Source of the DNA: Clostridiales bacterium | Lineage (GTDB): Bacteria; Bacillota; Clostridia; Christensenellales; Aristaeellaceae | Assembly: GCA_004555535.1 (NCBI GenBank) | Contig: SFHU01000041.1 | Location: 1-22,955 of the forward strand | Direction: 5' to 3' | Length of the DNA: 22,955 nucleotides | Shown: positions 1 to 7,600 of the stretch, piece after piece | Numbering within the stretch: the stretch's first letter is position 1 | How the letters are laid out: every line of letters begins with the position of its first letter | Made by a program: the position numbers and the translations under genes | The notes under the pieces: model-generated | Told to the model about the DNA's origin: nothing | Seen by the model: the letters and a program-made list of their open reading frames with translations, nothing else | The model's database searches: none

Positions 1-330
1 AAGGAGCGCGAGATCCGCAAGAATCAAAAGGTCGTCTCCATCAAGGAGGTGCAGCTCTCCGCCACGATCGAGGAAAACGATATCCAGACCAAGGCGAAGG
101 CGGCCGTCAAGTTCCTTCAGGGTGGAGATAAGGTCAAGGTTTCGATCCGCTTCCGTGGCCGTCAGATCACCCATCAGGAGATCGGTTTGGCGGTGATGCA
201 GGATTTCGTCGCCCGCGTCAAGGACGTCGCCAATGTGGAGCGCAAGCCCCTTGTGGAAGGCCGCCACATGATCATGATCCTTGCGCCGAAGGACCCCAGC
301 AAAGAAGCCAAGCAGGCTCCGAAAGAATAA
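1..330 (+). CDS. infC: Translation initiation factor IF-3, C-terminal part (5' end outside window)
   Basis: This is the 3' part of infC, open from base 1 and ending with TAA at 328-330; 109 residues are visible. IF-3 binds the 30S subunit, blocks premature 50S joining and helps select initiator tRNA and start codon. The visible part covers the C-terminal, 30S-binding domain: it begins KEREIRKNQK and continues with the family-typical stretches QLSATIEENDIQTKAK, KVKVSIRFRGRQ and GRHMIMILAPK. The GTG at 49 is an internal valine codon, because the IF-3 homology continues upstream in frame. The gene sits 25 bases before rpmI, in the infC-rpmI-rplT operon conserved across bacteria. In Firmicutes this operon is often controlled by an L20-binding leader upstream of infC, which would lie outside the window. 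Family assignment is very secure. Confidence 0.97.
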   Translation, partial: KEREIRKNQKVVSIKEVQLSATIEENDIQTKAKAAVKFLQGGDKVKVSIRFRGRQITHQEIGLAVMQDFVARVKDVANVERKPLVEGRHMIMILAPKDPSKEAKQAPKE

Positions 331-340
331 ACGTCCGGAG

Positions 341-346
341 AGGAGG
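341..346 (+). promoter_or_regulatory. Ribosome binding site of rpmI
   Basis: A perfect AGGAGG lies 9 bases before the ATG at 356. It decides the rpmI start against an upstream in-frame ATG at 281, which would add 25 residues overlapping the end of infC. Confidence 0.85.
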
Positions 347-355
347 ATTCCCCTT

Positions 356-553
356 ATGCCTAAGCAGAAAACTCACCGCGGCGCTGCCAAGCGCCTCTCC
401 CTGACCAAGAATGGTCTGGTTAAGCGCGCCAAGGCGTTCAAGCGCCACATCCTCAACAAGAAGACCCGCAAGACCAAGCGCAATCTGCGTCGCGCTGCGT
501 ACGTCTCCCAGAGCTACGCCGGCACGATGAAGAAGCTCATCCCGTACAAGTAA
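356..553 (+). CDS. rpmI: 50S ribosomal protein L35
   Basis: This encodes a 65-residue, very basic protein starting MPKQKTHRGAAKRLSLT, the usual L35 N-terminus after the initiator methionine. It continues with the typical KRAKAFKRHILNKKTRKTK segment and ends KKLIPYK. L35 is a small structural protein of the large ribosomal subunit, and 64-66 residues is the normal length. The start at 356 was chosen because it gives the family length and has a perfect AGGAGG 9 bases upstream. It lies between infC and rplT in the conserved ribosomal operon, 30 bases before rplT. Confidence 0.97.
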   Translation: MPKQKTHRGAAKRLSLTKNGLVKRAKAFKRHILNKKTRKTKRNLRRAAYVSQSYAGTMKKLIPYK

Positions 554-583
554 GAGCCCAGCCAGCAAGGAGGTTTCAATACA

Positions 584-934
584 ATGGCAAGAATCAAAGC
601 GGCAGTCAATGCCCACAAGAAGCGCAGGAAGATCATGAAGCTGGCGAAGGGCTACTATGGCTCCAAGTCCAAGCAGTATCGCGCCGCGCAGGAGCAGGTC
701 ATGCGCTCCCTGCGTTACGCCTACATCGGCCGCAAGCTGAGGAAGCGCGACTTCCGCCAGCTGTGGATCGCCCGTATCAACGCGGCGGCCCGCATCAACG
801 GCCTCTCCTACAGCAAGTTCATCTGCGGCCTCAAGAAGGCCGGCGTCGACCTCAACCGCAAGGTGCTGGCCGATCTGGCTGTGAGCGACGCGGCGGCGTT
901 TGCCAAGCTCGTGGAGATCGCGAAGAACGCGTAA
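584..934 (+). CDS. rplT: 50S ribosomal protein L20
   Basis: This encodes a 116-residue basic protein starting MARIKAAVNAHKKRRKIMK and containing the L20 signatures AKGYYGSKSKQYRAA, YAYIGRKLRKRDFRQLWI and INAAARINGLSYSKF. L20 binds 23S rRNA early in 50S assembly and in many bacteria represses its own operon by binding the leader mRNA. Length is normal (about 117-119 in relatives). The SD sequence AAGGAGG at 567-573 lies 10 bases before ATG. It is the last gene of the infC-rpmI-rplT operon and is followed by an intrinsic terminator at 950-980. Confidence 0.97.
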   Translation: MARIKAAVNAHKKRRKIMKLAKGYYGSKSKQYRAAQEQVMRSLRYAYIGRKLRKRDFRQLWIARINAAARINGLSYSKFICGLKKAGVDLNRKVLADLAVSDAAAFAKLVEIAKNA

Positions 935-949
935 ACGCAATCATACAGA

Positions 950-980
950 CGAGAGTCGGAGCTTTCCGGCTCTCGTTTTT
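950..980 (+). terminator. Intrinsic terminator of the infC-rpmI-rplT operon
   Basis: The arm CGAGAG (950-955) pairs with CTCTCG (970-975). The helix extends inward by T956-G969 wobble, C957-G968, G958-C967, G959-C966 and A960-T965, giving an 11-bp stem with a GCTT loop. It is followed directly by TTTTT at 976-980, 15 bases after the rplT stop. Confidence 0.92.
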
Positions 981-1029
981 GCTTCAACCCATGCGCGCGG
1001 CATATGCGGGAAAGGAAGGAAAGAGAAAA

Positions 1030-1473
1030 ATGAGCGGGATCCGTCGAATGACGATCGGGGATTATGAACAGGTCTATGCCCTGTGGATGGGCTCGAGCGG
1101 GATGGGACTGAACAATCTGGACGATTCCCGGGAGGGTATTGCGAGGTTCCTGAGGAGGAATCCGGCCACCTGCCTGGTGGCGGAGGAAGGGGAGCGCGTC
1201 GTGGGCGTCATCCTCGCGGGCAACGACGGGCGGCGCGGCTATCTCTATCATACCGCCGTCGCGCCGGATTGCAGGCATCGGGGAATCGGCAGCGCACTTG
1301 TACAGGCCGTTTTGGACGCGCTGGCCGCGGAGGGCATCCACAAGGCGGCGCTCGTCGTGTTCAGCCGCAATCAGGCCGGCAACGCGTTTTGGGAGGCGCA
1401 GGGCTTTACGGTCCGGGAGGATCTGACCTACAGGAACAGGGCGCTGGCGGAAATGAAGCGCATCGACACTTGA
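1030..1473 (+). CDS. GNAT family N-acetyltransferase
   Basis: The protein has 147 residues, the usual size for a single GNAT domain, which transfers acetyl from acetyl-CoA to an amine. The acetyl-CoA pyrophosphate-binding motif is visible as RHRGIG at residues 82-87, after the beta-4 strand YLYHTAVAPD. The C-terminal NQAGNAFWEAQGF stretch (residues 114-126) is typical of the final beta-alpha-beta part of the fold. Overall it resembles the YpeA-like small GNATs, but the substrate cannot be read from sequence. ATG 1030 was chosen because it follows AAGGA (1016-1020) by 9 bases and gives the canonical N-terminus MSGIRRMTIGDYEQV. Its frame is open further upstream, but that extension runs antisense-free through the terminator and rplT, which is implausible. 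It lies outside the ribosomal operon, after the terminator; no convincing promoter of its own was seen. Confidence 0.9.
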   Translation: MSGIRRMTIGDYEQVYALWMGSSGMGLNNLDDSREGIARFLRRNPATCLVAEEGERVVGVILAGNDGRRGYLYHTAVAPDCRHRGIGSALVQAVLDALAAEGIHKAALVVFSRNQAGNAFWEAQGFTVREDLTYRNRALAEMKRIDT

Positions 1474-1571
1474 ACGGGAACAATCCGGATGCGCCGGGCG
1501 GAGGAAAAAGCCGTGCCAGCTTGCGCAAAAGCGGGGGCGTTTCCGGCGGCTAGGGTCCCGGACACAGAGGG

Positions 1572-1600
1572 TTGAATCTCACGGGGGCTTATGCTATAAT
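1572..1600 (+). promoter_or_regulatory. Sigma-A promoter of the giant repeat-protein gene
   Basis: A -35 box TTGAAT (1572-1577) and a perfect -10 box TATAAT (1595-1600) are separated by 17 bases, with an extended -10 TGC just upstream. Predicted transcription start is near 1607, leaving a leader of about 70 bases that is visibly richer in A and T than the flanking sequence. Confidence 0.85.
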
Positions 1601-1674
1601 AAATCATCATATCAGAATGGATTACTTTTGTTACAAGTATCCTTCTTTTCCTTGGTGCTTTGAGGTGTGATATT

Positions 1675-4600
1675 ATGGGTCTGCGCGATCTGATGAAGTC
1701 CTGTTTTCTGCGGCGTATCGGCGGTTTGAGCGCACCTGTTCTGCTGGGCATTGCGATGATGCAGACGGGCCTGCCCACGACGGCTGCCGCGGAGACATCG
1801 ACCAATCTGTCGGTCGAGCAAAAGAAGAACCCCCATGGCGAGGTCATCCGCGAGACGTTTGTCGACGAGGAGGGCAATCCGGTCATGGCGGATGATACCG
1901 CGTACTGCTACGCGGAACACAGATACAACAGCTTTCCCTGCCGGGTGGAGACGACGTTCCACGATCTGGAGGGCAACCACGTCAATACCGCTCAGGGCTA
2001 TGCGACCATCAAGTACAAATGGTCCGGCGTTGGCTTGTATCTGGAAAAGAGCTACTATGATCTCGACGGGAATCTCGTGCTCTGCGAGGACGGCTACGCG
2101 ACGGAGAAATACGAGTATCAGGGCATCCGGCTCAAGAAGATCGGCTATTACGACACGGAGGGAAACCCCGTGTGCAAGAAGGGCTCCTGGGCGTCGATGG
2201 TCAACACCATCGACACGGAGAAGGGCTACGTCATCAAGGTCGAGTATTTCGACGAGAACGGCGAGTACATGCTCTGCGAGGACGGCTACGCCTATGTCGA
2301 GCGGGAGTATAACAAAAACCAGAAGCTGAAAGAGGGCTTCTACGACACGCAGGGCCATCTCGTCTACCTGAGCAAGGCGGGTTATGCGCTCTACAAGGTC
2401 GAGACGGATTCCCGCGGGCGCATCACCGAGATCGCCTATTATGACGAGGAGGGCGGCCGCCTCAACACGAGCAACGGCTATGCCCGCATCGTGCGCACCT
2501 ATACGGAGGAGAGCGGCAGCAAGCCCGCGACGGAGACCTATTACGATGCGAACGAGAACATGGTCAACTGCAAGAAGGGCTATGCGCGCATCGAATACGA
2601 ATACGACAAGGGAAAGCGCGAAATCGGGCAGCGCTTTTATGACGCGGACGGCGAGCCCGTCCTGAGCACGGACGGCTACTGGCGCTTCGAGCAGAAGTAT
2701 ACGATGTTCGAAAAGGTGGGCTACAAGTGCTATTACGATACGGAGGACAATCCCGTCATCGTGCCCAGCCTGGGTTATGCCTCCGTGCAGTATACCTACG
2801 AGAAGAGCGGCAAGTACAAGACCCGCGAGGTCTATTACGACGAGGCGGGCGAGGAGGTCATCGCAAAGGACGGCTACAGCCGTATCGACTACACGAACAC
2901 GCTCTTCAAGAAGCTCAACAAGTCGCTGTGCACGCTCAAGGAATTCAAGGATCCGGAAGGAAATCCGGCGTATTCCCTCGAGCTGGGCTGCGCGGCGATC
3001 CGCTATGAATACGACGATCACGAGAACGTCACCAAGGAGACATATCTGGACGAAAACGGCGAGGAGATGACTGCCCTCAAGGGCTATACCTACAAGGAGA
3101 TGACCTACTCCGCCGAGGGCAACGTCCTGACAGAGCGCTATTATGACGCCGGCGAAGAGGGCGTCGAAAGCACGGACGGCTATCAGGAGAAGCGGATCCG
3201 CTACGATGAGGACGGCAACGCGGCGGAGGAGCTGTATTATGACGCGCAGGGCGAGGCGACGGCCAATGCCGGCGGCACGGCCCGCGCGCTCAAGATCTAT
3301 TCGGATGCCGGCAACGTCGTCAGCGAGATCAACTACGATCTGAGCGGAAACATGATCGTGACGGCGGACGGCTATGCCTACACGGAGAAGGAATACGACA
3401 ACCAGAACAACCTGATTTGCGAATGGTTCTGCAATGTGGACGGCGAGCGCATCACGCTGTCCTCAGGCTATGCCTGCATCCGCTATGAGTACGGGCGCGG
3501 CATCATGGACAGCACGGTCACACAGATCTACTGCGATATGGACGGCAACAACGTGATGACCGGCCTGGGCTATGCCAGAAAGGTCTCGCGCAACAACCTC
3601 CTCGGCTCGCCGCTGGAGGTGACGTTCTATGACCTTGACGGCAACGCGGTCATGTGCGAGGAGGGTTATGCCCGCGCGACCTACAGCTACAACCAGTGGA
3701 ACCTCTGCGTCCGCACCGATTACTTTGACGTGGAGGGCAACCAGGTGGAGATCGACCGCGGCATGGCGGCCACGCTCAACACCTACGACGCCTTCGGCAA
3801 TCTGATCTCCACGACGTCGCTGGATGTCTCCGGCGAGGCGGCGCTCAACAGCGACGGCTATGCGAGCGTTTCCTATGAATATGACAGCCGGCGCCGCGTG
3901 AGCCGGAAGTGGTTTTTGGGACTCGATGGCCAGCCGGCCACGGTGGCGGCGGGCTACTGCGGCGAGCAGTATACCTACAACGACAAAAACAGCATGACCC
4001 AAACCGAGTATCTCGATGCCGACGGCAGCGTGACCCAAAACCTGCAGGGGATCGCGGCGATTGAGAATACCTACGACCAGAAGAACCGGCTGATCAAAAC
4101 CGCCTATCTGGACGCCTCCGGGCGCCCGGTGACGGGCGAGGGCGGCTATGCGGCGGTCGAGTATGCGCTGGACGTCAACGGCCGCAGGCTCTCGCAGACC
4201 TTCCTGAACGCGCAGGGCGAGCCCGCTGCCACGAAGGATGGCTATGCGACGGTCGCCTACGAGTACGACCGGTATGCGCATGTCTCGAAGCTGACCTATC
4301 TGGACGCGCAGGGCAATTATGCGGCCTGCATGGACGGCTATGCGGTCGTCGTCCGGGAGAACGACCCGGCGGGGCGTGTGCTCAGCGAGATCTATCTGAA
4401 CGAAAGCGGCGAACAGATTCTGCTCGAGGGTGGCTATGCGCAGGTCCGGCACGAATACGACGCGATGGGCAACCTGTCCGGCGAGGTCTATTACGACCTG
4501 GCAGGCGAACGGGTGATGACGGCCGAGGGCTACTGCGAGCGGCGGATGACCTACGACGCGCAGAGCCGGCTCATCGGCGAGAGCTATTACGATCTGAGCG

Positions 4601-7600
4601 GCGCGCCCGTGCGCAGCGCGCAGGGCTATGCCTCGCGCAGCCTGACCTACGATGCGAAGGGCAACGTGCTTGAGGAGCACTATGCCGACGAAAGCGGGCA
4701 GACGGCGTTTTCCGCCGACGGCTATTGCGGCATCCGCTATACCTATTCGGACGTCAACCTCAAGGAAACAGAAACCTATCTCGACACGCAGGGCAACCCG
4801 ACGGCGGGCGCGCAGGGCTATGCGCAGGCGCGCTACCTCTACGACGCGCTTGGCCGTGTCGCGGCATCATACTGGTTTGACGCGGACGGACAGCCGACGG
4901 TTTCCGAGGATGGCTGCGAGGGCATCGGCTATGTCTACGGCAGCCAGGGCGACGTGATCGAGGAGCGCTGCCTTGACGCGCAGGGGAATCTGATTCTCGG
5001 CGCGCAGGGCTACGCCATCCGCTGCTTCACCTATGACGGCAACGGAAACGTCACGGGGATGGCCTACCTCGACGAAAACGGGCAGAGCGTGCGCACCGCG
5101 CAGGGCTATGCCCAGGTGCAGACGCAGTACAACGTGTTCGGGCAGCCGGAGCGGATGGTCTATCTCGACGAAACCGGCGCGCCGACGCTGACCCCTGACG
5201 GCATCGGCGGCGTGACGATGCGCTATGACGAGCGGCACAGGCTGGTTGAAACGGCATATGACGACGGGCAGGGCAACGCGGTGCGGGGCGGGGACGGCTA
5301 TGCGCGCGTGACCCTCGCCTATGACGCGCAGGGATTGCTCCTCCGGGAAAGCTACTTCGGCGCGGACGGACAGCCCTGCGAGAGCAGCAAGGGCTATGCG
5401 TCGGCCGAGTATGCCTATGACGCGGCCGGCAACTGCGTGAGCGAGCAGTATACCGGCGCGGACGGCATGCCTGTTTCCGTGTCCGGCGGATATGCCTGCG
5501 TGCGCTATACCTACGATGCGCGCCGACGCAGGACGGGCGAGCGCTATTACGACGCATTCGGCAATCCGGTGCTGGGAGAGCTGGGCGCCGCGGGCATCGA
5601 GACGACCTATGACGCGCAGGGCAACGTGGCAGGCGTGACCTATCTTGGCCTTGACGGCCTGCCGGCGCTCAACGCGCAGGGCTATGCGACGGAGCAGCGC
5701 ACCTACGATGCGCTGGGCAATTGCGTTCTGACGGTCTACGGCGACGTGAAAGGCCAACCGGTCAGCGCCGCGGACGGCTATGCGCAGATCGCCTGTGAGT
5801 TTGACAGCCTGGGCCGCTGCACGAAAACGCAGTATCTGGACGAAGCCGGCGCGCCGGTGGACAGCGCGGACGGCTATGCCGTACTCGAGCAGACATACAA
5901 CGCCTTTGGCAGCGTGCTGAGCGAGCGCTATCTGGACGCCTCGGGCATGCCGGTCTACACGGACGCCGGCTATGCGGCGGCAAACTACACCTACGACGAC
6001 AGACAAAACTGTATCCGGGTCGATTTCCTGGACGAAAACGGTCAGATTGCGCTGTGCGCGGACGGCTATGCCTCCATCACTTACACCTACGACGCGCTGA
6101 AGCGGCCCGTGACGCTGCGCTATCTCGATGAAAGCGGAGAACCCTGTATCGCCCAGGGCGGCTATGCGGGCATGAATCTCGTCTATGACCGTCTGGGCCG
6201 CGTCGCCCAGCGCAGCTATGTCGATGCGGACGGGCAGGCTGTGACGCTCGCCGACGGCTATGCCGCCGTGGCCTATGCGTATGACCGTCTGGGCCGGCCC
6301 GTGCTGGAGCAGTACATGGATTCCTGGGGCGGCTTCGTGACGACGGCGGGCGGCTATTCGCAGATGCAGCTGACCTACGATGCGGCCGGCAACGTCACCT
6401 CGCGCAGCTATCTCGACGCCTCGGGTCAGAGCGTGCAGACGATTGACGGCTATGCCTCGATTCAAATGGAATACGATGCAAAGGGCCGCCTGACGCGTGA
6501 GACCTATCTGAACGCGGATGGCAGCCTCTGCGTCACGTCCTCGGGCTACGCCATGGCGGCGTATACCTATAATGAAGCGGGCAGTCTGACAGCCGCGTCG
6601 TTCTACGGCGCGGACGGGCAGCCCTGCCTGGCCTCCGGCAGCTACGCAAGCGTATCCTATTTCTATGATGCGAGGGAGCGCAAAACGGGTGAGCGCTATT
6701 ACGGCGCCGACGGCGCGCTGACGCTCAACCAGTCGGCGGTCGCGGGCGTGGATATCGCCTATGACGCCGACGGAAACGTCGAATCGAATACCTTCATCGG
6801 CACGGACGGCAATCCCATCATGAGCGCGCAGGGCTATGCGCGGGTTCGCTATGCCTATGAAAACGGCAGGGTGGTCAGGGAGATGTATCTCGACACGACC
6901 GACCAGCTTGTGACCGTGAGCACCCTGGGCTACGCATGCCTGGAGCGCAGCTATGACGAGGCGGGCAACTGCACGAAGGTGCTCCTGCTCAACGCGGCGG
7001 GCGTGCCCTGCATCGGCGCAGACGGCTATGCGGCTGTGCAGTACAGCTATGACAGCCGCGGCAGCCTGCTCAGCGGAACCTATCTGAACACCGAGGGGCA
7101 GCCGGTTCTCGTGAACGGCTATGCGACCGTGCGCTACAGCTATGACCAGCGCCGGCGGCTGACCGGCGAGGCGTATTATGACGCCGACGGCAACAGCGCG
7201 GTGTGCAGCGACGGCTATGCGTCCGTCAGCTTCGCCTACGACGCGCGCGGCCGCGCGGTTTCGCTGCGCTACCACGACGGCACCGGTGCGCTGACCACCT
7301 GCCTGAGCGGCTATGCCGGCATCGACAGAGCCTACGACGCACAGAGCCGCATCACGAGGGAGACCTTTGTCGGCACGGACGGCGCGGCCTACGTGTGCCC
7401 CTCCGGCTATGCGAGCATGGAATATATCTACGATCTGCGAGGCAATGTGATCAGGCAGCGCTACCTCGGCGCGGACGGGGAGGTCACGATGACGGCCCTG
7501 GGCTATGCGCAGTTGGAGATGCAATATGATGCCTATGGCCGCGTCACGCTGCGCGCCTATCAGGACACGATCGGGCAGGGCGTGATGACCTCCGAGGGCT

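Noticed and set aside
1474..1571. Terminator after the GNAT gene
   Set aside because: Short GC-rich partial pairings are present, but no stable stem followed by a T-run was found; the GNAT transcript end is not visible.
1660..1674. TTG at 1660 as start of the giant gene
   Set aside because: No ribosome binding site precedes it, whereas GAGGTG lies 7 bases before ATG 1675 and gives a clean signal peptide.
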